Assembly (NCBI GenBank): GCA_038534195.1
Contig: JBCAXE010000006.1
Coordinates: 51,363 to 115,362 of the forward strand
Reading direction: 5' to 3'
Length of the DNA stretch: 64,000 nt
Source: JAJFFW01 sp038534195
Lineage (GTDB): Bacteria; Pseudomonadota; Alphaproteobacteria; Caulobacterales; Parvularculaceae
A program made the translations under genes and the position numbers. Each line of letters starts with the position of its first letter. The first letter of the stretch is position 1. The notes below the pieces were generated by a model. That model saw only the letters and a list, made by a program, of their open reading frames with translations, was not told where the DNA came from and searched no databases. Below are positions 45,801 to 54,096 of the stretch, piece after piece.

Positions 45801-46865
45801 TCACCAACTGCCGCTGGCGCCGCCGCCGCTGGATGAGCCGCCCCCAAATGAGCTGGAGCTTGACGAACCAGAAGTGTGTTCGGATTTCCTAGGAATTGTT
45901 CTGTATTCCGTGTTTTCATAACTGCAATTCACGCATTCATAATCAATCCGTTCCCGGCCGCTTGATGACGTCGTCGCTGGCGTAATTGTTGTCCGGTCGG
46001 ATTCGAGCGTTTTGTAGCGGCACTCCGGACACGCGCCAAACCCAGAGAACCAGGCGGCGTAGCGGTTGATCGTCATATGTCCGCATGCGTGGCATTTCCA
46101 GACGTCGTAATCGACGGACTTAATCATCTCTTCCAATTGCTTGGCGTCTTCCAGGTATTCGTCTTCTTCGTCCTCCCTAAGGCGCGTTGCGGGTGCATTG
46201 CAGTTCACGCAATGGCGGGGTTTGTTGCGAAGATGGCGCCGAAAATAGTAGACGCCGGCGCCGAGGCCTGGAATTCCGAGGATGCTTGCGGCGAACAGGG
46301 CGAGAACGCCCGTGTTTTTCGATTCTGGTTCGTAGAATTTCGTCGGCGAATTTTCCACGCCGGCGATTGGCCCAGCCAATTCAAAAATTACTGCGTCAAC
46401 GCCAGCCTCGATCCCAGTTTGATAATCGCCTGATCTGAAATGGGGAACCATGATTGTGTCGATGATGCGTTTCATATCGCTGTCGCGGCGGCGCCCATAA
46501 CCTGAGCCGAGCTCGATCCGCATTTCGCGATTGTCTTTCGCCACAAGGATCATGACGCCGTCATTGCGCGTCGCATCACCGACGCCCCATTCATTGAAAA
46601 GCCCGGTTGCAAAAGGCTCAATTGCGCCGGAAGCGCCGTAGTCCGACCGCGATCCGATCGTTACCACTGTCATTTCGACACCGGCTTGCGCTTTCACAGC
46701 CTGCAATTTGTCGCGTAACGCCTCTTCCGACTGCGGGGTTAAGAGATTTTCGAAATCATTGATGAAAACCTCTCGGTACGCCGGGTAGTCCTGCGCAAGC
46801 GCCATCCCTGTCAGCTGGACGCAGCAAAGAAATGTAAAAAGCAGTGCGCTGCGAATTGCGTTCAT
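45801..46865 (-). CDS. TPM-domain membrane protein with Ser/Gly-rich tail
   Basis: A 354-residue envelope protein. A signal peptide (residues 1-25, ending ALAQ) is followed by a TPM/DUF477 domain (about 30-160, with NEWGVGDATRNDGVMILVAK and IELGSGYGRR). A membrane helix follows (about 186-208), then a cysteine-rich region with several CxxC pairs (CVNC, CHAC, CPEC, CVNC) that probably binds zinc. A Ser/Gly-rich tail ends the protein. I chose the ATG at 46865 with GGGA upstream. TPM proteins have been linked to photosystem II assembly and phosphatase activity in other groups; a function here is not known. Confidence 0.85.
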   Translation of the reverse strand: MNAIRSALLFTFLCCVQLTGMALAQDYPAYREVFINDFENLLTPQSEEALRDKLQAVKAQAGVEMTVVTIGSRSDYGASGAIEPFATGLFNEWGVGDATRNDGVMILVAKDNREMRIELGSGYGRRRDSDMKRIIDTIMVPHFRSGDYQTGIEAGVDAVIFELAGPIAGVENSPTKFYEPESKNTGVLALFAASILGIPGLGAGVYYFRRHLRNKPRHCVNCNAPATRLREDEEDEYLEDAKQLEEMIKSVDYDVWKCHACGHMTINRYAAWFSGFGACPECRYKTLESDRTTITPATTSSSGRERIDYECVNCSYENTEYRTIPRKSEHTSGSSSSSSFGGGSSSGGGASGSW

Positions 46866-46999
46866 TGCGGATCCCACATGGTTTCCGAAATCATAGCCGC
46901 GTTTTTTGGAAAATTCGAAAGCGCGGTTTCATTCTTGAACGCCTTCAGCAGCGCCGCAAAGACCAGGCCGTCAGCTAGGACTGAAGAATATGCGAAAAG

Positions 47000-47074
47000 T
47001 GGTGGGCGCACGTGGTTTCGAACCACGGACCTCTACCATGTCAAGGTAGCGCTCTACCCCTGAGCTATGCGCCC
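47000..47074 (-). tRNA. tRNA-Val (GAC)
   Basis: The minus strand folds as a full cloverleaf of 75 nt with an encoded CCA end. The acceptor stem GGGCGCA/TGCGCCC is complete. The anticodon arm is CTACC-TTGACAT-GGTAG with anticodon GAC. The T-arm is CGTGG-TTCGAAA-CCACG. GAC reads the valine codons GTC and GTT. It stands alone between the TPM and hydroxylase genes. Confidence 0.96.
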
Positions 47075-47129
47075 TCAAGGGAGCGCTGTTCTTAGCCAGC
47101 AATGTTAGCGGATGCAAGCGTTTGGGCTT

Positions 47130-48212
47130 CTATGGCGCGTCAATCGCTTGAGACGGCGCGTCCATGCCGATCAACGCGTGACGTCCGGCGACCCAGGCGT
47201 CGAAACCGGCGTAGACGCGTTCGATCGCTTCGCATTCGGCTGCGCTAAGGTCGGGATGGTGGGTCTCGAAGATCAAGACGACGCGCTCGCCTTCGCCTCT
47301 GTGCCAGGCCTCGTGTTCGAAGCTGTCGTCGAAGGCGATTATCTCCCCTTCTTTCCAGTAATGAACGTCGTCACCGACACGGATCGAACAGCCTTCCGGA
47401 ACGCGGATCGGCAAGTGAACCGTGAGCCGCGTATTCGTGAGACCATAATGCGGCGGGATATGCGCGCCTGGTTTCAATTTGGAGAAGAAGATTTCTCCCG
47501 GCGCGCCGTTCTTTTTCAACAAGGGCGCTTTGTCGAGGGCTGCAAGCGTTTCTGGAAAGAGATCGGTATTCCGGGTTTTTTCTGTGTTGTAATAGAGATA
47601 GATCGCGGCCCAATCGAGCATGCCGCTCAGTTTCCGCCATTCGCCGCCGGGCATTCCTTCCGGCACATAGGGTTCAATATGCGCGGTGTCTGCTATCACT
47701 TTTTCGTACTCGCGCAAAATATCTGTATACGACTCTTCGATTTCGTTCACCCACGGCAGTGTTTCTCTGGCGACGACCGGGGCGGCCGGTAGATCAGGCA
47801 TGTAAAAAATCATCGGCGCTTGGCGAGGCGTGCGATATTCGACTTTTTGTCGGTGATAATGGACCCAGATGCTATTGCGCACACGGTCCAAATTTTCGTC
47901 GCCAAGCGAATCGGCAAGCTCATCTATGATGCTCCGGTGGAGTGAATTGAAATGTTCGCAAATTGCGGCGTCGGCTCTTGCTGAAAGCGCCCGCATTTCT
48001 GCGTTCGCCTCTGGATGATATTGAACGGTGCGCAGGGCTGCGTTCGCGTCGTCGCCGAGCGTCCAAACTGCAAGCGCTTCCTGATCACGGCCTTCGTCTG
48101 CGAGCGCAGCACCGGCGTAAAGGGCGAGCGGCGCATTCATCGGGTCGGCGCGGAATTCGGCGAGATAGTCGTCTGCAGATCGTTTGGGGCTTGTGGTCAT
48201 TTGCGCATCCAT
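47130..48212 (-). CDS. aspartyl/asparaginyl beta-hydroxylase domain protein
   Basis: A 360-residue protein whose C-terminal half (about residues 185-330) is an Asp/Asn beta-hydroxylase cupin-like domain using Fe(II) and 2-oxoglutarate. Visible blocks are HYGLTNTRLTVHLPI, VGDDVHYWKEGEIIAFDDSFEHEAWHRG and RVVLIFETHHPDLS, which carry metal and co-substrate ligands. The N-terminal part looks helical, perhaps TPR-like. The target residue or lipid is not known. Confidence 0.88.
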   Translation of the reverse strand: MDAQMTTSPKRSADDYLAEFRADPMNAPLALYAGAALADEGRDQEALAVWTLGDDANAALRTVQYHPEANAEMRALSARADAAICEHFNSLHRSIIDELADSLGDENLDRVRNSIWVHYHRQKVEYRTPRQAPMIFYMPDLPAAPVVARETLPWVNEIEESYTDILREYEKVIADTAHIEPYVPEGMPGGEWRKLSGMLDWAAIYLYYNTEKTRNTDLFPETLAALDKAPLLKKNGAPGEIFFSKLKPGAHIPPHYGLTNTRLTVHLPIRVPEGCSIRVGDDVHYWKEGEIIAFDDSFEHEAWHRGEGERVVLIFETHHPDLSAAECEAIERVYAGFDAWVAGRHALIGMDAPSQAIDAP

Positions 48213-48276
48213 CGCGAATGCATAAACCTAATCAACGCCTCTAATACGCGCAATCGCAAACCTCGGTGACCATGCC

Positions 48277-48636
48277 TCAGGCGGCGATGACCCGGTCGAC
48301 TTCCTGGACGAGATCTTTCAGGTGGAAGGGCTTCGACAAGACTTTTGCTTCTTCCGGCGCCTTGTTGGCGGGATTGAGCGCGACAGCGGCGAACCCGGTA
48401 ATGAACATGATCTTCATTTCCGGATCAATCTCCGCGGCCTGGCGCGCCAGTTCGATCCCGTCCATTACCGGCATCACGATGTCGGTGAGCAAAAGGTCGA
48501 ATTCCCGTAACTGAAGTTCTGTCAACGCCTCGTCGCCCTGACTGGCGTCAATGACCGCATGACCGGCTTTCTCGAGGGCTTTTTTCAAAAACCGCCGCAT
48601 TGAATCGTCATCTTCGGCCAACAAAATCGCCGCCAT
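48277..48636 (-). CDS. cpdR: CpdR-type single-domain response regulator
   Basis: A 119-residue stand-alone receiver. It begins AAILLAEDDDSMRRFL with the acceptor Asp52 in LLLTDIVMPVMDG, and has FITGFAAVALNP and SKPFHLKDLV, a pattern typical of CpdR. In Caulobacter, unphosphorylated CpdR localises ClpXP to the pole for CtrA and PdeA degradation. I chose the ATG at 48636, with GAGG eight bases upstream; the longer frame adds basic residues that do not fit. The neighbouring N-formylglutamate amidohydrolase gene is a common companion in alphaproteobacteria. Confidence 0.9.
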   Translation of the reverse strand: MAAILLAEDDDSMRRFLKKALEKAGHAVIDASQGDEALTELQLREFDLLLTDIVMPVMDGIELARQAAEIDPEMKIMFITGFAAVALNPANKAPEEAKVLSKPFHLKDLVQEVDRVIAA

Positions 48637-48847
48637 ATCACTCGCCTCGTTAATCTTTGTGCGATCGTGCGCGCCTGAACGCCGTCGTCTTCTTATATTA
48701 CAGGTGCTTCGTCGCCATTTGCATACCTCAAAATCTAGCAATTCTCGAACCAGTTAGAGAATTAGCGTCGCAGGGGCGTTGAAACCTATTCACCTCCCGG
48801 GCAGGATCGCGTTAATCTTCTCACGTTAAGTCAGTAACGTACGAAAT

Positions 48848-49753
48848 ATGCTGAAGCCGACACCTGACATGGATGAGATCGGGACGCATCGCATGATTGA
48901 ATCGGTGTCTCCAGCTGAGCTGACGACGCCGCTTATTTTCGCGTCGCCCCATTCCGGACGGCGGTATTCCTCAGATTTTTTGCGCATCAGCCGGCTCGAT
49001 CGCCATGCGCTGCGTCAGTCCGAAGACGGGTATGTCGATCTCATCTTCGATGACGCGCCGCGCCATGGGGCCCCAATCCTCAAAGCGTTGTTTCCGCGCG
49101 CCTATGTGGACGTCAACAGGTCCCGCAATGAGCTCGATCCGCGCATGTTCGCGGACGCCTTGCCGCGCGGCGCCGACATGAGGTCTAGCCGGGTTTTGGC
49201 GGGCCTTGGGGTTGTACCGAGAATTGTCGCCGACGGTCACGATATCTACGCGCGAAAACTGAAGTACCAAGAAGCGCGCCGGCGTCTCGCTGCCTGTTAC
49301 GACCCTTATCATGACGCATTAGCGGATCTGGTGAAGGCGGCTTGCGCTAAATTCGGATGCGCGGTGTTGATCGACTGCCATTCCATGCCGTCGGCGGGCG
49401 GCGCGCCGTTGACGCCCGGCGATCGCCAGATTGACTTTGTTCTCGGCGATCGGTTCGGGTCCTCCTGTGCAGCGAGTTTGACGAGCCTCGTGGAGCAGAC
49501 CCTATTGAAACTTGGCTTCACGGTCTCGCGAAACGCGCCTTATGCCGGCGGCTTTGTCGCCGCTTCCTACGGCGCGCCGGCCCAAGGCGTTCATGTAATT
49601 CAGATTGAAATTAATCGCGCGCTCTATCTCGATGAACGGCGTTTTGCTCGAACTGATGGATTTGAGCCTTTGCGCGACAAGATGCAGACCTTGATGCACG
49701 AGCTGACGCGTATCGATCCGGCGGCTTTGACCCCGGCGATTGCGGCTGAATAA
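48848..49753 (+). CDS. N-formylglutamate amidohydrolase family protein
   Basis: A 301-residue protein of the N-formylglutamate amidohydrolase family, which hydrolyses N-formylglutamate in histidine breakdown and related reactions. FASPHSGRRY at the N-terminus and VLIDCHSMPS mid-protein carry the probable zinc ligands, and VDVNRSRNELDPRMF is a family block. No hut genes lie nearby, so histidine use cannot be inferred. It diverges from cpdR. Two hairpins follow its stop. Confidence 0.9.
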   Translation: MLKPTPDMDEIGTHRMIESVSPAELTTPLIFASPHSGRRYSSDFLRISRLDRHALRQSEDGYVDLIFDDAPRHGAPILKALFPRAYVDVNRSRNELDPRMFADALPRGADMRSSRVLAGLGVVPRIVADGHDIYARKLKYQEARRRLAACYDPYHDALADLVKAACAKFGCAVLIDCHSMPSAGGAPLTPGDRQIDFVLGDRFGSSCAASLTSLVEQTLLKLGFTVSRNAPYAGGFVAASYGAPAQGVHVIQIEINRALYLDERRFARTDGFEPLRDKMQTLMHELTRIDPAALTPAIAAE

Positions 49754-49763
49754 TCGCTGCGAA

Positions 49764-49850
49764 GAAAAAACCGCGGGCCGGAGCCCGCGGTGAAAGTTTA
49801 GGGAGGAAACGCCCAAAAAAGGGCGCGTAACGTCTAGGAAACGCTACGGT
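49764..49850 (-). ncRNA. candidate trans-acting small RNA with anti-SD motif
   Basis: On the minus strand a run of about 87 nt has the layout of a regulatory sRNA. Hairpin 1 is GTAGCG/CGTTAC (49842-49847 with 49827-49832), with the loop containing TTTCC. Hairpin 2 is CGCCC/GGGCG (49810-49825) with a six-T loop. A single-stranded linker follows, containing TTTCCTCCC (CCTCCC is the complement of 49801-49806). A strong terminator hairpin then ends in six T. CCUCCC is complementary to Shine-Dalgarno sequences, as in known alphaproteobacterial sRNAs of the AbcR and alpha-r14 type. Family membership is inference. An opposite reading as part of the plus-strand transcript is possible. Confidence 0.6.
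49765..49790 (-). terminator. rho-independent terminator, minus strand
   Basis: A stem of eight pairs (CCGCGGGC/GCCCGCGG at 49771-49790) with a four-base loop is followed on the minus strand by six T (49765-49770). No minus-strand protein gene ends here, so it points to a small transcript read leftward from about 49850. Confidence 0.75.
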
Positions 49851-49870
49851 TTACAGTCTAGCGTTTTTTT
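49840..49870 (+). terminator. terminator of amidohydrolase transcript, plus strand
   Basis: AACGCTA (49840-49846) pairs with TAGCGTT (49859-49865) over a 12-base loop and continues into a run of T to 49870. It would end transcripts of the upstream plus-strand gene. It overlaps the predicted -10 of the minus-strand sRNA promoter. Confidence 0.6.
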
Positions 49871-49885
49871 GATGCGTTGCAACAA
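49857..49885 (-). promoter_or_regulatory. candidate sRNA promoter
   Basis: On the minus strand TTGTTG (49880-49885) and GCTAGA (49857-49862) are 17 bases apart, placing a start near 49850, just before the first sRNA hairpin. The match to consensus is modest. Confidence 0.4.
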
Positions 49886-50018
49886 ATTATTGCACTGCAA
49901 AATTTTTGCATCTCCCCAAAGCCGCCGAAAGGACACTAAATCGTTGTTCCGGCTGATAAAGAAGATTAGGTCACTGATGCCGCCGGGCTTAACCAGCGGT
50001 TAACCAAGAGACAGGCCC

Positions 50019-51221
50019 TTGCAAAATACGCCTTCAAAAGACGCCTCAACCAACAGTGCGCCACAAGAAGAAGTCCGAAAGCGCAGCACGCTTAGCAAGA
50101 TCGGGTCAGGCGTCGGCCGTCTGACGCGTCCGAAGCAGAAATTCCAAATGCCGAATGGCCGCAGCGGTCTGAAAATCGTGATTGCGACGGACGCGTGGAA
50201 GCCTCAGGTGAACGGCGTTGTGCGCACGCTTGATACGCTTGGGCAAATCCTGACCGGCTTTGGGAATGAGGTGCTTTACATAACGCCGAACGATTTCAGA
50301 TCGGTGCCGATGCCGTCCTATCCGGAAATTCGGCTTTCGATTTTGCCGAACCGCAAAGTGGCGAAAATGCTGAACGATTTTAAGCCCGACGCCATTCATA
50401 TTGCGACGGAAGGGCCGATCGGTCGCGCCGCACGCCGTTTTTGCAAGCGGCGGCGTTATCCGTATACGACGAGTTTTCACACGCGCTTTCCCGAATATGC
50501 GGCTGAACGCTGGGCGGTGCCGATTTCCTGGGGTTACGCGGTCCTGAAGGATTTCCACAAAGATGGGGAAGCCATGATGGTGGCGACGCCGGGCCTTATT
50601 GCGGAACTTGAAGAGCGCGGCTTTTCAAACATGCGCCTATGGCAACGGGGCGTCGATCTGGAGCAGTTTCAACCAGGCGACCGCGCTTTTCTGGACGAGT
50701 ATAAGCGGCCCGTATTCCTCTACGTCGGCCGCATCGCGGTAGAAAAAAGTATTGAGGACTTCCTGGAGCTTGATTTGCCGGGAACCAAACTTGTTGTCGG
50801 CGACGGGCCGCAACGCGAAGAGCTTGAGGCGAAATATACCGATGCGGTTTTTGTCGGCCCGAAATTCGGCGAAGAGTTGACGCGCTATTATCAGGCGGCC
50901 GACGTCTTCGTGTTTCCCTCGCGAACGGACACGTTCGGGCTTGTGAATGTGGAAGCGCTCGCTTGCGGCGTGCCCGTGGCGGCCTATCCGGTCCGCGGCC
51001 CGCTGGAAATTCTCGATGGCGCGCCGGCGGGATGCGGCGCGTTAAATGAAGACCTTGGCGCGGCCTGCCTCGCCGCCTTTGAAAAGCGAAATCCGGAAGA
51101 ATGCAGGGCGCATGCGCTCAACTTCTCCTGGGAAGCCGCGACAAAACAATTCATCGTGAATCTCGAAATTCCGGGGTTCGATGAAGACTTCTGGTTGCGA
51201 TCCGCAAAGATGATCGATTAA
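50019..51221 (+). CDS. GT-B glycosyltransferase (family 4, mannosyltransferase-like)
   Basis: A 400-residue GT-B fold glycosyltransferase similar to family 4 alpha-mannosyltransferases used for glycolipids. The acceptor-domain start IVIATDAWKPQVNGVVRTL is conserved, and the donor domain has FLYVGRIAVEKSIEDFLEL and VFPSRTDTFGLVNVEALACG, including the EX7E-like pair. The longest frame starts at a TTG at 50019, after AGAGACAGG; an ATG at 50148 (MPNGRSG) is another possible start. It follows the sRNA region and probably has its own promoter. Confidence 0.88.
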   Translation: MQNTPSKDASTNSAPQEEVRKRSTLSKIGSGVGRLTRPKQKFQMPNGRSGLKIVIATDAWKPQVNGVVRTLDTLGQILTGFGNEVLYITPNDFRSVPMPSYPEIRLSILPNRKVAKMLNDFKPDAIHIATEGPIGRAARRFCKRRRYPYTTSFHTRFPEYAAERWAVPISWGYAVLKDFHKDGEAMMVATPGLIAELEERGFSNMRLWQRGVDLEQFQPGDRAFLDEYKRPVFLYVGRIAVEKSIEDFLELDLPGTKLVVGDGPQREELEAKYTDAVFVGPKFGEELTRYYQAADVFVFPSRTDTFGLVNVEALACGVPVAAYPVRGPLEILDGAPAGCGALNEDLGAACLAAFEKRNPEECRAHALNFSWEAATKQFIVNLEIPGFDEDFWLRSAKMID

Positions 51222-51473
51222 AACGCTTTTAAATGCGGTCTGTACCGAAAAGATACAGGTTTGGCAGCTAAAGCGGGAATCGTCGGTCAGCAGTCCTGCT
51301 CTTACGATCAAAAAACCCGCTTCCGGTGTCGGAGTTCGGTCCCTTTCCCGGCCGCCTTTCGCCCTATTGGCGGCGTCTACGCTTGGAATTCTCGCTCCGG
51401 CATGACGCTTGCCTATCAACTTCCAGCGTTCGAAGGCGCATTGGCGCGCCTTGTCGGGAATAGGGAGGCGATC

Positions 51474-51881
51474 ATGGCCCATCCAATTGATCTTCATGTG
51501 GGGAAGCGGCTGCGCCAGCGCCGGCGTTTGCTTGGGCTGACGCAGCAGAAACTGGCCGAAGCGGTCGATATCCGTTTCCAGCAAATCCAGAAATATGAAA
51601 GCGGCGCAAACCGAATTTCGGCCTCACGCTTGTGGTCGCTCGCTCAGGCGCTTGATATTCCGGTTTCGTTTTTCTTCGAAGGCGTTGAGACGACCGGCGT
51701 ACACGACGGACATGCGCCCGGCATGAATGGTCATTCGACCGCGAAAGCGCCCGGCGCTGCGCCGGCGGATGCGTTTCAGAATAAAGACACGATTGATCTT
51801 GTGCGCGCTTTTTATAACTTGAATGACGAGCCGCGCCGCCGCCTACTTGATCTCGCAAAAGCGATGTCCGGTGAGGTTTAG
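51474..51881 (+). CDS. XRE-family helix-turn-helix regulator
   Basis: A 135-residue regulator with an HTH_3 domain (about residues 9-65: VGKRLRQRRRLLGLTQQKLA, then VDIRFQQIQKYESGANRIS) and a short C-terminal helical segment. The pattern, including SASRLWSLAQALDIPVSFFF, matches alphaproteobacterial regulators of the PraR/SinR-like type. The ATG at 51474 is preceded by GGGAGG; the frame continues upstream to 51261, but those residues are not family-like. No DNA target is identified. Confidence 0.88.
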   Translation: MAHPIDLHVGKRLRQRRRLLGLTQQKLAEAVDIRFQQIQKYESGANRISASRLWSLAQALDIPVSFFFEGVETTGVHDGHAPGMNGHSTAKAPGAAPADAFQNKDTIDLVRAFYNLNDEPRRRLLDLAKAMSGEV

Positions 51882-51963
51882 ATTACGATAAAGCAAAAGT
51901 GCGGAGCCCGTTAAGGAGAGCTGCGCCATTGCATCTAGGTTTGCTTGCGCGCATTGTTGATGA

Positions 51964-52785
51964 ATGGCGCTTTCGCAAGTTGAAATAGATCAATACCGAC
52001 AATTTGCTGAACGGCTTGCAGATGTGGCGCGCGCGCAAACGCTGCCGCGGTTTCGCGCTGGCGTCGATGTCTTTAACAAAGCTGGCATCTGGTATGATCC
52101 GGTTACGGACGCTGACCGGGAAGCCGAACGTGTACAGCGGCGAACGATAAAAGCCGCCTTTCCAGATCACGGTATCCTCGGTGAAGAGTTCGGAATTGAA
52201 AACCAAGATGCGACCTTGCGATGGGTGATCGACCCAATCGACGGAACACGCGCTTTCGTTTGCGGCGTTCCAAGCTGGGTGACCTTGATCGCGTTCGAAG
52301 AAGACCGCCGACCGGTCCTCGGATTGATTGATCAGGGTTTTATGGACGAGCGGTGGATTGGCGTCGCTGGCGCCACCGTCTATATTCGAGGCGGCGAGAC
52401 ACAGTCCTGCAAAACCAGCGGCGTAACCGATATTTCCAAAGCGCGAATATCGACGACAGACCCGCGACGCACTGCCTATTTCACGACAAGGGAAGTCGAC
52501 GCCTTTGAGCGGGTGGCCGAACAGGCCCGTCTCGCCCGGTTTAGTTTAGACGCTTACGCTTATGCGCTGCTCGCCATGGGCGAGCTTGATCTCGTTATCG
52601 AGGCGGGATTGAAGCATCATGATTATGCGGCGCTTGCGCCAGTGGTCGAGGGCGCCGGAGGCGTTATCTCGAATTGGCGCGGTAAGAATTTTGACGCGGA
52701 TGATCGCGGGCGCACGCTCGCTGCGGCGACGCCGGAATTGCATGAAGAGGCAATGAGGTTACTTCTGGCTGATCAAAATTTTTGA
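51964..52785 (+). CDS. histidinol-phosphatase / inositol monophosphatase family protein
   Basis: A 273-residue Mg-dependent phosphatase of the IMPase family, closest by eye to the HisN type. The metal motif WVIDPIDGTRAFVCG and the upstream GILGEEFG are intact, and GLKHHDYAALAPVVEGAGG supplies the C-terminal metal ligand region. It would remove phosphate from histidinol phosphate or a sugar phosphate. A second family member (suhB-like) lies at 58753. The HisN assignment rests on sequence feel and is moderately sure. Confidence 0.82.
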   Translation: MALSQVEIDQYRQFAERLADVARAQTLPRFRAGVDVFNKAGIWYDPVTDADREAERVQRRTIKAAFPDHGILGEEFGIENQDATLRWVIDPIDGTRAFVCGVPSWVTLIAFEEDRRPVLGLIDQGFMDERWIGVAGATVYIRGGETQSCKTSGVTDISKARISTTDPRRTAYFTTREVDAFERVAEQARLARFSLDAYAYALLAMGELDLVIEAGLKHHDYAALAPVVEGAGGVISNWRGKNFDADDRGRTLAAATPELHEEAMRLLLADQNF

Positions 52786-52792
52786 TCCTAAC

Positions 52793-53656
52793 TCAAGCCG
52801 GCGAAGAGCGCTCCACTTTGTCATCGGCGACGATTTGCGGTTCGTGCGCGGCGATTAGGGGCTCCACGAAAGCATCGAATGCGTCCCAGTAAGCGACGCG
52901 AAACGTGTCCTGCTCCATCAGAATTTCATGTAACGCGCCGTCGATCACGACCCGGTCGATAAGCCGGCTCTGTTCGGCAATTGTCGCATGGTCATCGGAG
53001 TCAACCAGTTGATCATCTTCAGCGGAAATAATGCGAACGGGTGTTTTGAGCGCCTCAAAGCGCCCCGGTTTGTGGAGGTCCTCCATGGCGTCTACGGCCG
53101 CTTTCATCCAGCCATAGGTTGGCTCACGGATGATCGCGTTTGGGGCGACCGCCTGTAATTCGCGAAAGCGATTATGGCGTATTTTGTCCGATGTCAGAAC
53201 ATTACCGTCAAAATCGATCGAATGTTCCTTGACGCCAGGAATTGACCGGCGAGCACCACCGAGTCGGCAGGCCAATTCAGCAATTCCTTTGACGATCCCG
53301 CGTTTAACGGCGCTTGAAAAAAGCTGCGTCATAGGTGCGCACAAGACGGCGGCGTTAAACCGGTCGTATCCGTCCGCAAGTAATTGCAGTGCGGGCACGC
53401 CCCCCATTGAGTGCGTCATTAAAAAGTAAGGACCAGGAAATTTCTTGACCGCGTAATCCTCGGTGAATGAACAAAGATCGGCCCTGTAGGCGCCGAAATC
53501 AGTAATGTGCCCCTTCTCATGGACGGGCAATAATCGCTCGGATAATCCCTGACCGCGCCAATCCATCATGGCTACAGAGAAACCGCGTGTTTGAAGCTCG
53601 CTTATGACTTCAAAGTATTTTTCAATGAATTCCGATCGCCCCGACATGAGGACCAC
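52793..53656 (-). CDS. alpha/beta hydrolase (lysophospholipase-like), start uncertain
   Basis: A serine hydrolase of the lysophospholipase/monoacylglycerol lipase type. The nucleophile elbow reads THSMGG, MDWRGQGLSE is the oxyanion-side block, and the C-terminal part has EDDQLVDSDDHATI and DGALHEIL with the probable Asp and His. Starting at this GTG leaves 287 residues. The frame is open and coding-like for 42 more codons upstream, to an ATC at 53782, six bases after a perfect GGAGG. None of those codons is ATG, GTG or TTG. The real start may be that ATC (giving 329 residues), or the ATG may have been lost. Confidence 0.8.
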   Translation of the reverse strand: MVLMSGRSEFIEKYFEVISELQTRGFSVAMMDWRGQGLSERLLPVHEKGHITDFGAYRADLCSFTEDYAVKKFPGPYFLMTHSMGGVPALQLLADGYDRFNAAVLCAPMTQLFSSAVKRGIVKGIAELACRLGGARRSIPGVKEHSIDFDGNVLTSDKIRHNRFRELQAVAPNAIIREPTYGWMKAAVDAMEDLHKPGRFEALKTPVRIISAEDDQLVDSDDHATIAEQSRLIDRVVIDGALHEILMEQDTFRVAYWDAFDAFVEPLIAAHEPQIVADDKVERSSPA

Positions 53657-53774
53657 ACAGCCGCGCGGATTCTCCGTCTCAAAGGTGGCGCCTCGCAGAC
53701 CAGCACCGTCAGCGCTTTTAAAGTCGAAAACTTCTGCGCCATCGGGCGCCGTGTTTTGGGGTATGCGGATAAAA

Positions 53775-54089
53775 TCAGCGATGAGTGTCCTCCAACTTTA
53801 ATCGCGCCATCACGCTCATATCGCCTCGGATCGATAGCCGCCCAGAAATAAAAGCGCTTTCGAGCGCCCGCTCTCCGTCCAGGACGCGCCTCATGGTCTC
53901 GCAGCTCAATGTCCAGACGCTATCGGGTTCGGTGTCCGGCGGTGCGTCCTTCAGGATTAATGGCGGCTGCTTGCGGCCGTCGATCCAGATCGGGTCGCCG
54001 TCTTCAAGATGAACCTTGATCACGCCGTCAAAACGATGCGCAAAGATTTTGCCCGCCGCCGAGACGAGGTCGTCGTGAACGTCGCTCAA
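53775..54089 (-). CDS. SCP2-type sterol-carrier domain protein
   Basis: A 104-residue protein consisting almost only of an SCP2 domain, which binds lipids or sterol-like ligands. The family blocks are HRFDGVIKVHLEDGDPIWIDG, VWTLSCETMRRVLDGERALESAFISGRLSIRGDMS and a final MARLKLED. It lies seven bases after the methyltransferase gene and overlaps the upstream end of the hydrolase frame. The three genes look like one transcript concerned with a lipid-like substrate. Confidence 0.88.
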   Translation of the reverse strand: MSDVHDDLVSAAGKIFAHRFDGVIKVHLEDGDPIWIDGRKQPPLILKDAPPDTEPDSVWTLSCETMRRVLDGERALESAFISGRLSIRGDMSVMARLKLEDTHR

Positions 54090-54096
54090 AGGAACG

